From NCBI RefSeq assembly GCF_000225705.1, contig NZ_JH126470.1:200299-264298 (forward strand): 64,000 nucleotides of DNA. Direction: 5' to 3'. This document shows, one piece after another, positions 17,371 through 25,328 of this stretch. Position 1 is the first letter of the stretch. Each line of letters begins with the position of its first letter. The stretch comes from Collinsella tanakaei YIT 12063 (GTDB taxonomy: Bacteria; Actinomycetota; Coriobacteriia; Coriobacteriales; Coriobacteriaceae). The notes under the pieces are model-generated. The model made no database searches. It saw nothing but the letters and a program-made list of their open reading frames with translations, and was not told where the DNA came from. The position numbers and the translations under genes were made by a program.

Positions 17371-18585
17371 TTATCCAACTCGCATAAGCGGTTTGGAATC
17401 TCCTGCGGTTATCTCGCGTATGGCCGCAGTAATCATATCCCTTGCAAAGCGAGACTTCTCTTCGTTTTCGTTAATGCCGCATATTGTTGATACTGCAGCG
17501 CTAAGCTCCTTTTCTTTCAAGACCTCAGCGATTTGCACTGATTGCGGCTCAGTTTCATCGGTGTAGCAAAAACCGTATGCCGCTGCGTGAAAGATGAAGT
17601 AGGGGACGATGCCGTGCTTCATGCACAGGAACGCTGGGCCAAGGAATCTATCGTTTGCCTGCAGTTTTCTTATTGGTTGACGAACAATACGGCTGATCTG
17701 ATCGGAAAAGAATGGGCTGGTGAATTTCTCGAATGTCTCGCGAACCTCCTTATCGGATGGCATGGGCATGCCATATTCAAGTTCCAGAGCGCGCCTTCCT
17801 TCAAACCATGCGTACTTTGCCAGCTCCCATGCTCGCTTATCCGAAGCGATCTGGTTAATCGTCTCGCATCCTGCATAGGCTCCCATAAAGCCGAGGGAGC
17901 AGTGAAGCAGATTCTCGTTCCAGATTTTTTTAATCATTCCAAGCTCGCACGAATCGATAGGCTCGAAGAATGAGGGCATATTCCAATCTGGACCAAAGCG
18001 GAACGCATTATCGACCTGGAGGACGGGCTTATCATCGCCGGTAAGTGCCAACGCGTCTTCTTGAAGAACATCTGGATAGACAACCTTGCGATTGGCTTTC
18101 GAAGTGATCAGCGTGACGTACTTGTTGTAGTGGTCTTTCTCCGGTTCGCTCAACAGGGCTGTCATGGCGGTATCGAAGCGCGGTTTAAGCCCAACATAGT
18201 TTCCGCCAAGAATAACCGCGACAGGGGCTACGATATGACGATTATTCCGAAGACTGACCATCTCCGCTAAATCGGCTGCAACGGCATCGAACGATTCCGG
18301 AAAAACTGCCGTTGCGACTATTTCAGATTCTGCCAGGAAATCGATGTATGCTGCATGATCGCGTTTTACGTCGACGGCGTGGAAGTTATCCACTCGCGTT
18401 TTGCGGATCGTTCCCGTTAGAAGGTTCTTTTGCTCAACGGTGTAGTATCCCTGTTCACGGAGCGTGTCGACCAGCTTTGAATCGATATCGGCAAAAACTA
18501 GGTCGAAGTTCTTTTCAGAATAGAACAATTCGCCGAGCATGCCTCGACCAGTGCGGCCGGAGCCGATGATGGTGACACGCCTCAT
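17371..18585 (-). CDS. Mannitol-1-phosphate 5-dehydrogenase-like oxidoreductase
   Basis: NAD-dependent polyol-phosphate dehydrogenase of the long-chain mannitol dehydrogenase family, 404 aa (MtlD is ~382). The N-terminal Rossmann motif is VTIIGSGRTGRGMLGELFY; the C-terminal domain carries ELGMIKKIWNENLLHCSLGF, with the catalytic Lys expected in this region. It would oxidise a hexitol phosphate to fructose 6-phosphate, the same product as the neighbouring isomerase. The start overlaps the isomerase stop by 4 nt (ATGA), so the two are translationally coupled. The exact substrate is uncertain. Confidence 0.8.
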   Translation of the reverse strand: MRRVTIIGSGRTGRGMLGELFYSEKNFDLVFADIDSKLVDTLREQGYYTVEQKNLLTGTIRKTRVDNFHAVDVKRDHAAYIDFLAESEIVATAVFPESFDAVAADLAEMVSLRNNRHIVAPVAVILGGNYVGLKPRFDTAMTALLSEPEKDHYNKYVTLITSKANRKVVYPDVLQEDALALTGDDKPVLQVDNAFRFGPDWNMPSFFEPIDSCELGMIKKIWNENLLHCSLGFMGAYAGCETINQIASDKRAWELAKYAWFEGRRALELEYGMPMPSDKEVRETFEKFTSPFFSDQISRIVRQPIRKLQANDRFLGPAFLCMKHGIVPYFIFHAAAYGFCYTDETEPQSVQIAEVLKEKELSAAVSTICGINENEEKSRFARDMITAAIREITAGDSKPLMRVG

Positions 18586-19529
18586 GCCTTATCGCCGTTC
18601 TTCTCGTTATAGGAGATGGCAATAAGCTCCATAGAACCCTTGAGTTCAAATGTGCCGTAGTTGCAGGGGATGAGGATGGTCTCGCCCTTCGCAATGGGTT
18701 CATTGGCGATGGCTCCCGATCCATCAGCGCACGTCACGATGAGGAAGCCGTCGTAGCTATACGAGCCCGATCCATTCACTTTGAACTTCTTGGCAACATA
18801 TTCGCCATCGACGTCGTAATAGTCGTAGCGCAGAATGTCATCCATTTTTACCGGCTCAACGTGTTTCGAGCAAAATGGCAGCTCTGGGAAGCTGGCGCAA
18901 TCGCAGACCTTTTCGATTTCCAGCGGACGGTTCGGGTCGTTGCGATCGTTATCATAGAAACGATAGGTCAAATCTCCGTTCGTTCCAAACGTGGCGCTTA
19001 CAATTCCGCTGCCCCATCCACCATGGATTACACCCGCCGGCGTGTGCACAAAGTCTCCATCTTTAACTTCGAGAACACTGAACAAATTGTCCCAGTCCTT
19101 GGCATCGATAAGCGCTCGAAACTCTTCGCGACTGCTTGCCTTATGACCAAATAGCCATGTGCCAACATGATCGCTTTCGCGAAGCGCAACGGCTCCCGAC
19201 ACCTTTCCGCGGCATCCATCGTGTTCGAGGGCATAGGCGTCGTCGGGATGTGACTGATACGATTGGAAACCTTCGTTGCAGGTGATCGTCATGCGAACTG
19301 GGAACTCCGGCTCGTTGCAACCAAAGACTTCTGGATGATTTGCATAGAACTGAGAAAGAGGCTCATTTGTCTCGCGTACTACCGAATCCAGGTCTCCTGG
19401 GATGGCGATTGCGCAGTAAATCGTTCCGATTTTATCCAAACTTTGATCAAGTCCGAATTCGTCGATTAGCTTTCTGCCCGCCCAAACAAAAGACTTATAG
19501 ATCGGTTCAAGATGAAATAGTTCTCGCAT
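18582..19529 (-). CDS. manA: Class I mannose-6-phosphate isomerase
   Basis: Zinc-dependent isomerase that converts mannose 6-phosphate to fructose 6-phosphate, 315 aa, the short bacterial type I form. It starts LEPIYKSFVWAGRKLIDEFG. Zinc ligands are expected in FQSYQSHPDDAYA and in VHTPAGVIHGG. AGGAGATAAC precedes the ATG. It follows the IID gene by 12 bp. With the PTS delivering a phosphorylated hexose to the cytosol, this enzyme feeds it into glycolysis. Confidence 0.88.
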   Translation of the reverse strand: MRELFHLEPIYKSFVWAGRKLIDEFGLDQSLDKIGTIYCAIAIPGDLDSVVRETNEPLSQFYANHPEVFGCNEPEFPVRMTITCNEGFQSYQSHPDDAYALEHDGCRGKVSGAVALRESDHVGTWLFGHKASSREEFRALIDAKDWDNLFSVLEVKDGDFVHTPAGVIHGGWGSGIVSATFGTNGDLTYRFYDNDRNDPNRPLEIEKVCDCASFPELPFCSKHVEPVKMDDILRYDYYDVDGEYVAKKFKVNGSGSYSYDGFLIVTCADGSGAIANEPIAKGETILIPCNYGTFELKGSMELIAISYNEKNGDKA

Positions 19530-19541
19530 TGCAGTTATCTC

Positions 19542-20375
19542 CTACAGTATTCCTATAAGGCCAAGCACTACAACCGCTGTCATGAGTCCAAAAATGGCCT
19601 TGGTAACGGACAGACCCTTCTTGGCGAGCAGCCACCAGCATCCAATTACAAGCAGAAGGCCCAACAGGTTGGGGAATACCCCATCGATGATCTCCTGAAT
19701 TACAACGGGGTCTGCATCTGCCGACGCCGCGAATTGAAGGGGCGTTGCCAGCTTGACATAGCTTGCGGAGAGCGCGCCGATTACGATAATGCCGAACAGC
19801 TGAACGGCGACCTTGATCTTTTCCATGGCCTTGCCCATGAGCATCGATACCGCTTCCTTGCCAAGTTCGTAGCCCTTGTCAAAAAGGAAGCGGGCATATA
19901 CCCACAGCAAAATGGGGGTGACCACGATGAAAAGCGCTGGGCCGAGGGGGCTATAGGGGCCCGTTCCGGCCAAAGAGATGGCGATCGTTGTCAAGAGAGG
20001 GAGCGCCGTTGCTTGGATCAAGCTGTCTCCGATGCCGGCGAGCGGACCCATGAGCGAGGACTTTACGGTGCGGATCATTTCATCGTCCACGTCTGCTCCC
20101 AGGGCCTTCTGCTCTTCCATGCCAACGAGAATGCCCCACAGCACGCTTGCTGTCGTCTGTTCGGTATTCAGGAAGTCCATCATGCGCATCATGCCCGCGC
20201 GCTGACCCTCTTTGTCGTAGTACTTGCGATACAACGGGGCCATGTCGTACGCGTAGCAATTGCCGTGCCAGTTTTCCAAGTTGCAGCAGTACAGATATTG
20301 CAGCTGATAACGCCAGAAGAGTTTGTTCAGCTCCGCCTTTGTCAGCGGCTCGCGAGTAGCGATGTTCTTTTCCAT
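19542..20375 (-). CDS. PTS mannose/fructose/sorbose family IID component
   Basis: Membrane subunit of a mannose-family PTS permease, 277 aa. The cytosolic N-terminal part has LFWRYQLQYLYCCNLENWHG and MMRMMDFLNTEQ; the family block MGPLAGIGDSLIQATALPL follows near residue 125; the C-terminal third has about four hydrophobic segments. GAGGAGC precedes the ATG. It lies 3 nt after the IIC stop. With IIB and IIC it forms the translocating complex. No IIA gene accompanies the set. Confidence 0.93.
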   Translation of the reverse strand: MEKNIATREPLTKAELNKLFWRYQLQYLYCCNLENWHGNCYAYDMAPLYRKYYDKEGQRAGMMRMMDFLNTEQTTASVLWGILVGMEEQKALGADVDDEMIRTVKSSLMGPLAGIGDSLIQATALPLLTTIAISLAGTGPYSPLGPALFIVVTPILLWVYARFLFDKGYELGKEAVSMLMGKAMEKIKVAVQLFGIIVIGALSASYVKLATPLQFAASADADPVVIQEIIDGVFPNLLGLLLVIGCWWLLAKKGLSVTKAIFGLMTAVVVLGLIGIL

Positions 20376-20378
20376 GGC

Positions 20379-21176
20379 TTAAAGCTCCTCGTCATCGTTG
20401 AAGTTGGCTGCCTGGGCCAATACGGGCTCTTCTCGTTGTTCAATTCGGTAATACAGGTAAGCAATGGCAGCCGCCGCAATTGCGATGGCTATGAAGCTCA
20501 TCTTCATAACAGAGAACATCATGAATCCCAGCACGAAGAAGATGAACATCCAATTGCCGCTCACATTGAATTTGAGAAGCATAGCCATTCCCACCGCAGG
20601 CAGGGTTCCTCCAAGCAAGCTGAGGGCGTGGAGTACGTTTTGGGGAACAACGGCAAGGAAGCTTTCGATAGCTCCGCTTCCCAGGTACAGCAAGACGAAG
20701 ACTACCGCAAAGTTCATTACTGCAAGGAACAGCTGAGGGAGCACCACGTTACCGAGGAACATTTTGCGATAATCGACTTCCTCGATTGCCTTGCGCACAA
20801 TTCCGGTGCATACGGTGTTGAAGGCTCGCATAACGTGAGTGAGATTTGCGGTAAGCACCGAGACGGGCGCAGCGAGTGCGAGTGCGGTGCCCGTATCCAA
20901 GCCGCTGCTGATCGCAAGGGCCATGATGGGATAGGAGACCACTCCCACATCGACGGTGACCGCTCCACCTACGGCAAAAGCGCCCATATACGCCAGCTGG
21001 AACGCAATTCCCAGCTCCAGTCCCTTCTGCACATCTCCAAGCAAAAGCCCGACCAGAAGTCCGCCCACGAGCGGTCGTTGGCAAGTGTACCTACCAAATA
21101 CCATGCCGCCCGTTGAAGCGAACGTGTTGGTCAGGTGGTACATGCATGCCACAAGCAGAATTTGAATAAACGACAT
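20379..21176 (-). CDS. PTS mannose/fructose/sorbose family IIC component
   Basis: Membrane sugar-channel subunit, 265 aa, of the sorbose-specific IIC family. The sequence is hydrophobic throughout, with the family blocks QRPLVGGLLVGLLLGDVQKG, LELGIAFQLAYMG and GGAVTVDVGVVSYPIMALAI. The tail FNDDEEL is acidic. GGGAGC near the end of the IIB gene serves as SD; only one base separates the IIB stop and this start, so the genes are coupled. Confidence 0.93.
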   Translation of the reverse strand: MSFIQILLVACMYHLTNTFASTGGMVFGRYTCQRPLVGGLLVGLLLGDVQKGLELGIAFQLAYMGAFAVGGAVTVDVGVVSYPIMALAISSGLDTGTALALAAPVSVLTANLTHVMRAFNTVCTGIVRKAIEEVDYRKMFLGNVVLPQLFLAVMNFAVVFVLLYLGSGAIESFLAVVPQNVLHALSLLGGTLPAVGMAMLLKFNVSGNWMFIFFVLGFMMFSVMKMSFIAIAIAAAAIAYLYYRIEQREEPVLAQAANFNDDEEL

Positions 21177-21177
21177 G

Positions 21178-21666
21178 TTAACGTGCTCCCATCTCGTTTT
21201 TCGCGGTGCTCCAGGAAAGATTGGGTGTGGTGAAAGCTGGGTTAACGATCATGTTCGTGCCTACGCTTTCCAAGTAATTCAAATCTGCAATCTGCTCACT
21301 GGTAAGGTAGAACATCTTTTCAACCAGCTGCGCACCCTCGCAATTCGGCTGCGGGCCCAGGTTCAATGTGCCTTTAAACCGGTAACCGGTTTCGACAAGT
21401 CGCCTTGCGCTTTCAGTGGTCTTAAAAATGATTAGGTAGCTCTTTTTAGATGCTTCTGTTTCAGGCAGCTTGCGGGCGGCTTTGTCCACGGTAAAGCACA
21501 GCATTCGGATAGACCCCAGTGCACTGGCGTATATCTTCTGGATAAACCCATCGCCAGCAATGTCATCGTCAACAATTATGACTCCGTCAACTGGGTGTTC
21601 CTTAACGACGCGTGTCGTTGTTTGTCCGTGTACCACGCGACTGTCTATTCGATAATGCGCAATCAA
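21178..21666 (-). CDS. PTS mannose/fructose/sorbose family IIB component
   Basis: Cytosolic phosphocarrier, 162 aa, full length for the family. The phosphorylated His is in YRIDSRVVHGQTTTRV near residue 14, and DDIAGDGFIQKIYASA follows. It takes phosphate from a IIA domain and passes it to the incoming sugar. The start codon is TTG (21664-21666), with AGGAGG 5 nt upstream. It is the first gene of the operon IIB-IIC-IID-manA-dehydrogenase(-rpiR). Confidence 0.93.
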   Translation of the reverse strand: MIAHYRIDSRVVHGQTTTRVVKEHPVDGVIIVDDDIAGDGFIQKIYASALGSIRMLCFTVDKAARKLPETEASKKSYLIIFKTTESARRLVETGYRFKGTLNLGPQPNCEGAQLVEKMFYLTSEQIADLNYLESVGTNMIVNPAFTTPNLSWSTAKNEMGAR

Positions 21667-21754
21667 CTGAACCTCCTGACCTCTGATGGTGATTACTTGC
21701 TAAGGCCTTGACACAGGATGATGACATAAAACTATAAAAGACGGAACTAGATAA

Positions 21755-21772
21755 TTCATAAATAACTATGAA
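21755..21772. promoter_or_regulatory. Palindromic operator candidate of the mannose-PTS operon
   Basis: TTCATAAATAACTATGAA has 6-bp arms around a 6-bp centre. It lies about 90 bp before the IIB start, next to a TATAGT box (21731-21736 on the minus strand) that could be the -10. The RpiR regulator at the operon end is the obvious candidate to bind it (inference). Confidence 0.4.
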
Positions 21773-21889
21773 CGGTCGAATTATTAGGATTATAGGTATT
21801 AAACGAGCTATTTGGTAAGGCGCCGCCCTCTTTTTAATCGGAGATACCTGGCGGGAGGAATCTCCCGTCCGCATTCAAGATCTAGTGAG

Positions 21890-22568
21890 AATTCACGTGG
21901 CTAAGATTTGAGGGCAAGATAAAGGGTTCCATCCAGTTTCTCGAAGAACATAATGTCTGCCTTTTATGAGGGGTTGCGAGATTGGACCGCTGTGGTGTCA
22001 TTGGGGAGGCTGATGAATCGGACTGGATTGTGAAAGGTAAAGACGCTCGTGGTCAGACCGTGTTGGCTTACCGCTTTCGACTTCATGGATAACTGTGCGA
22101 GCGATCTGTGTGGCCGCTGTGCTCATCCTCGTAACGTGTGAAGATTCGCAATCAAACATCGTCGTCATGAATGCTCGCGATTGCGAGAGCGTTCATGGAA
22201 AACCTGCACATCTTCTCCAGCAAGACTCCTTCGCGCAAGATCGAGCGCAGGATGACGCAGACTCGAGAAGGTAGGCTGCAGGCTCATGAACTTGTAGAGG
22301 ACGAGAACGACTGGCGGGCACTCTGGTTGTGGGGTCACTAACTGCGAGGCTACTGGTTGCGGGACAAACAAAATTAAATCAACGCCGTGTGTCAACCAAG
22401 GTCCTGCTGTGTATGGACGAGGAATTCTTGAAGTGATCCATCTTAGATGACAGGGCATCCGTGCCGGCCAGGTTAAGTAAGTCAAATAACTAGAATAATC
22501 AGAATAATTAGAGTAAGTGCGATATATTGCAGGATATTGACCTCTTATCGGTTTTTCAGGAGGTTGCT
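21890..22568. other. Decayed intergenic DNA
   Basis: 680 bp without a full gene. It contains an inverted repeat at 22166-22197 (CATGAATGCTC with GAGCGTTCATG), the TTGGACGAGGA-like word ATGGACGAGGAATTCTT at 22413-22429, and a 48-codon open frame at 22195-22341 starting MENLHIFSSKTPSRK with no family match that I recognise. Composition is lower in GC than the flanks. It leads into a pseudogene, so I read the region as degraded acquired DNA. Confidence 0.4.
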
Positions 22569-23300
22569 ATGAGGCAGGCGAATCCATTTACGCCGTCCGC
22601 CGGGGTCGAGCCGCCGGCGCTTATTGGACGCGAAGATGTTCTTTATGACTTTGAGGAGTCTCTCCTGGCGGGCGTTGGAGCCCCCGGCAGACTTATGCGC
22701 ATAACTGGCCCGCGCTTCAATCAAGAAAAAAGACAATTTCGAGGAGTTCGATATTCGCGAAGCGCTCGATGCTCAGGCAACCCCTCTCACTAAAAAGGGA
22801 AAAGGCCCGCTGGTAACCGTCGATGAAGTGCAAAACGCCGAGCGGGAGGATATCACGCGAGTCGCCATCGCCGTCCAGCTTTGAAGAGCTCTCGTCCATT
22901 CCCATCGATGCCGTAGCAGATTCACTTGGCAAAACAATGCGCAAGGGCGGCCTTGAGATAGGGGATGAGGAACTCGAGCGCGCCGCTGAGGCCACAGCGG
23001 GCTACGCATACCTGGTTCAGCTCGTTGGCTATAACATCTGGCGCACCGTGGCTATGAAGCGTGGCGAGCTTATTGCGACCAGCGAGGATGTCCGGGCAGG
23101 TATTGACCGTGCTATGGGCGAGTACGAGCGCGCGGCTGTAGAGACGGCGATTGCCGGCATTGGCAAAAACGCGCTTTGGTACCTTCTCGCCATGGCGCAG
23201 GATACCGCCGTGGCCTCTGCGACGGCGGATATAGCCGCCCGCATGGGTGCGCCGACCTCGTCGCTATCTTCAGCGCGTCCGCCGCGCGTTCCTGTATACG
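22569..23300 (+). pseudogene. Remnant of an AAA-type ATP-binding protein
   Basis: The pieces come in family order but different frames. ATG 22569 after AGGAGG starts MRQANPFTPSAGVEPPALIG, like the N-terminus of actinobacterial ORC/Cdc6-like ATPases. The Walker A segment expected after RLMRITG is missing. A second frame around 22780-22880 gives [16 protein letters not shown] (Walker B) and hits a stop. A third frame from ~22880 gives the helical C-terminal part ([34 protein letters not shown]), then loses similarity near 23250. Deletions and frameshifts have destroyed the gene. 23300-23563 is junk with no recognisable site except the next SD. Confidence 0.7.
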
Positions 23301-23563
23301 CTGTGGAGCCACAGGTTCTTCACCGGAATGTCCCGCGCGGCGCATACACTAATGAACGGCCGAAAGGCCCAAGCTGGCGCGGCGAGGAGAATGCCGTGCC
23401 CGTTCATTCAATAGCGGCCAATCAGAGTACATCAGAGCAACGTATGAGAGCAGCCCGGGTAAACGCGCCGGGGCCAATCGCAGCCCGCATGACGCGCGGG
23501 TGCAACGTATTTTTGAACGCAATGGGAAGGCCGCCCAACACGCGCGGAAGCGCAGGAGGAAAC

Positions 23564-24565
23564 ATGTCTGAGATCAACGAGACTGTAGAGACCATGGACG
23601 AGAACGTAGAGACCATCGAGACCGTTGAGACCGCTGTCGAGGCAGTGGAGGAGTCCGCCGGCGAGCAGGTTGCCGCCGAGAACGAGAACGAGACCGAGAC
23701 CGTCGTCGAGGACGAGGCCGCCGAGGTTGTCGAGGAGACCGCCGAGGTCGAGGATGACAACTCCGACGACGAGCTGTTTGATAAGACCAACCGCGCCGCC
23801 CGCCTGCTGCGCGCCCGTCGCGCCGTGATGGGTCGCGAGGCTGAGGCCCGCGCCGCCCGCATGGAGGACCTCAAGCGCGCCCTCAAGCTCCTGGAGCTCA
23901 AGCCCAAGATGGAGCAGAAGGAGATGGCCGACCTGCTGGGCATGCGCCTGCGCGAGCTGGACGCCCTGCTGGCCGAGGCCGAGGCTGCCGACATCGTGGC
24001 CCGCGTCGAGCCCGCTGACGAGCCCGATATGCGCAAGGTTGTTGTCTACACCGGTGAGGACGCCGTCGCCCGCGTCGGCGTGCTCGCCAAGAAGCAGGAC
24101 AAGCTGGTTCCCAGCCTTGACGACGAGGAGACCGAGCAGCTGCTCGCCCTGCTGAGCAAGGTCATCGACCCCCTGACCGCTATGGGTCTGGACAATGATG
24201 ACGATCGCGGCGGCCGCGGCGGCTTTGGCGGCCGCGGTGGCGACCGTGGTGGCCGCGGCGGCTTTGGCGGCCGTGATGACCGTGGTCCCCGTCGCGATGA
24301 CCGTGGCCCGCGTCGCGACTTCGACCGCGGTGGCGACCGTGGCGGTCGCGGTGGCTTCGGTGGCCGCGATGACCGTGGTCCGCGTCGTGACGATCGCGGT
24401 CCCCGTCGTGATTTCGATCGTGGTGGCCGTGGCGGCTTTGGCGGCCGTGACGATCGCGGTCCGCGCCGCGACTTCGACCGTGGTCCCCGTCGCGATGACC
24501 GTGGCTTTGGTGGACGCGGCAACGACCGTGGCAACCGCGGCGGCTTTGGCGGCAAGCGCTACTAA
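23564..24565 (+). CDS. Acidic/winged-helix/RGG-tailed putative nucleic-acid-binding protein
   Basis: 333-aa protein with three zones. Residues ~1-75 are Glu/Val/Thr-rich and disordered. Residues ~75-205 are helical, with a MarR-like pattern ([33 protein letters not shown]). From ~210 the protein is a repetitive Arg/Gly tail of [28 protein letters not shown] units. RGG tails bind RNA in many proteins, so an RNA or nucleoid role is plausible but not shown. AGGAGG precedes ATG 23564; the longer in-frame extension upstream runs into the ATPase pseudogene and is not used. Codons are highly biased, suggesting strong expression. Confidence 0.8.
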   Translation: MSEINETVETMDENVETIETVETAVEAVEESAGEQVAAENENETETVVEDEAAEVVEETAEVEDDNSDDELFDKTNRAARLLRARRAVMGREAEARAARMEDLKRALKLLELKPKMEQKEMADLLGMRLRELDALLAEAEAADIVARVEPADEPDMRKVVVYTGEDAVARVGVLAKKQDKLVPSLDDEETEQLLALLSKVIDPLTAMGLDNDDDRGGRGGFGGRGGDRGGRGGFGGRDDRGPRRDDRGPRRDFDRGGDRGGRGGFGGRDDRGPRRDDRGPRRDFDRGGRGGFGGRDDRGPRRDFDRGPRRDDRGFGGRGNDRGNRGGFGGKRY

Positions 24566-24638
24566 GCCTTCCGCCCACGCGCCTGCGCCTGCAAGTCTGG
24601 CTCGCGTCGCTTGCATATAGCGCTTTCAGCTACATGAA

Positions 24639-24676
24639 AACGGATCCGGAGCATTAACGCTTCGGATCCGTTTTTT
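24639..24676 (+). terminator. Strong terminator of the RGG protein gene
   Basis: CGGATCCGGAGC and GCTTCGGATCCG pair (one G-U) around a 6-nt loop, followed by TTTTTTC. GCGTTTTTGGACGAGGA follows at once. Confidence 0.88.
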
Positions 24677-24679
24677 CAT

Positions 24680-24722
24680 GCGTTTTTGGACGAGGACGAG
24701 GGCGAGGACGAGGACGAGGACA
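24680..24722 (+). repeat. TTGGACGAGGA word followed by GAGGAC hexamer run
   Basis: GCGTTTTTGGACGAGGACGA continues as near-perfect GAGGAC hexamers (about five, one as GAGGGC) to 24722, directly after a terminator and 19 bp before the stop of the convergent gene. It looks like hexamer expansion of the dispersed word. Confidence 0.7.
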
Positions 24723-24740
24723 ATGCGTTGAGAGGAATAT

Positions 24741-25328
24741 CTATTTGAGCAAGTCTACGAGCATGAGTTCATCGCGATCTCGATGTGCCGTTTCGGAGTA
24801 AACCTTGATTGCATGTATGAGCTTGCCACAGTCGCTCCAATAATCTGATAGGAATCTGTCCTCCTTTACATCTTTAATCCCTAGCGTGCTTTTGCAGAAC
24901 ACGTTTGGCCTTAGCGAGCGGTCTTTCCTACTTGCCCGTTCCCATTCGCGAAATGCGCCTTCTCGGTGAATGACGAGCATCTCGATTTCTGGTTTCGTGT
25001 AGAAGCTCAGTACCTCTGCCTCGTCCTTCAGGCTTTTTGGTAGAACGAATTTGCCAGAAGAAGTATCCACTATTCTTGCAATGGCAAGTCCATTGGCTGT
25101 GGCAGACCGGTAGTTCACATTGAAGTACCGGTCGACTATGTCTTTAGCTTTTCTGGTCCTGGTGTAGTAACGCGTTGCGTCGGTGTAGTCGGAAACCAGA
25201 TGGTCATGAGGGACAATGAGCGCATCGTTCTCAATCAGGGAATTGATAATTGCGGCCTCAGCGGTTCCCTCCACAGAGAAAAGGACAAAGTGGTCTTTCA
25301 GTATGTCGCGACACCGGTCTCTATCCAT
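24741..25328 (-). CDS. TOPRIM-like partner of the upstream AAA ATPase (putative defence protein)
   Basis: 195-aa unrecognised cytosolic protein. Residues 13-30 read HFVLFSVEGTAEAAIINSL, close to the strand-Glu-Gly loop that opens TOPRIM domains. Later blocks are TKPEIEMLVIHREGAF and TAHRDRDELMLVDLL. The start overlaps the end of the ATPase gene by 8 nt, so the two are made together. An AAA ATPase with a small TOPRIM-type nuclease is the layout of AbiL, OLD/Gabija-like and PARIS defence pairs; assignment to one type would need profile searches. No metal-binding DxD pair is obvious, so activity is uncertain. Confidence 0.6.
   Translation of the reverse strand: MDRDRCRDILKDHFVLFSVEGTAEAAIINSLIENDALIVPHDHLVSDYTDATRYYTRTRKAKDIVDRYFNVNYRSATANGLAIARIVDTSSGKFVLPKSLKDEAEVLSFYTKPEIEMLVIHREGAFREWERASRKDRSLRPNVFCKSTLGIKDVKEDRFLSDYWSDCGKLIHAIKVYSETAHRDRDELMLVDLLK

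Noticed and set aside
22195-22341. 48-codon small gene
   Set aside because: No SD of quality, no family match, and it lies in decayed DNA; kept only as a note in the region entry.
22823-23563. N-terminal extension of the RGG protein into upstream DNA
   Set aside because: The extension is the C-terminal remnant of the ATPase pseudogene and frameshifted junk. AGGAGG before ATG 23564 marks the true start.
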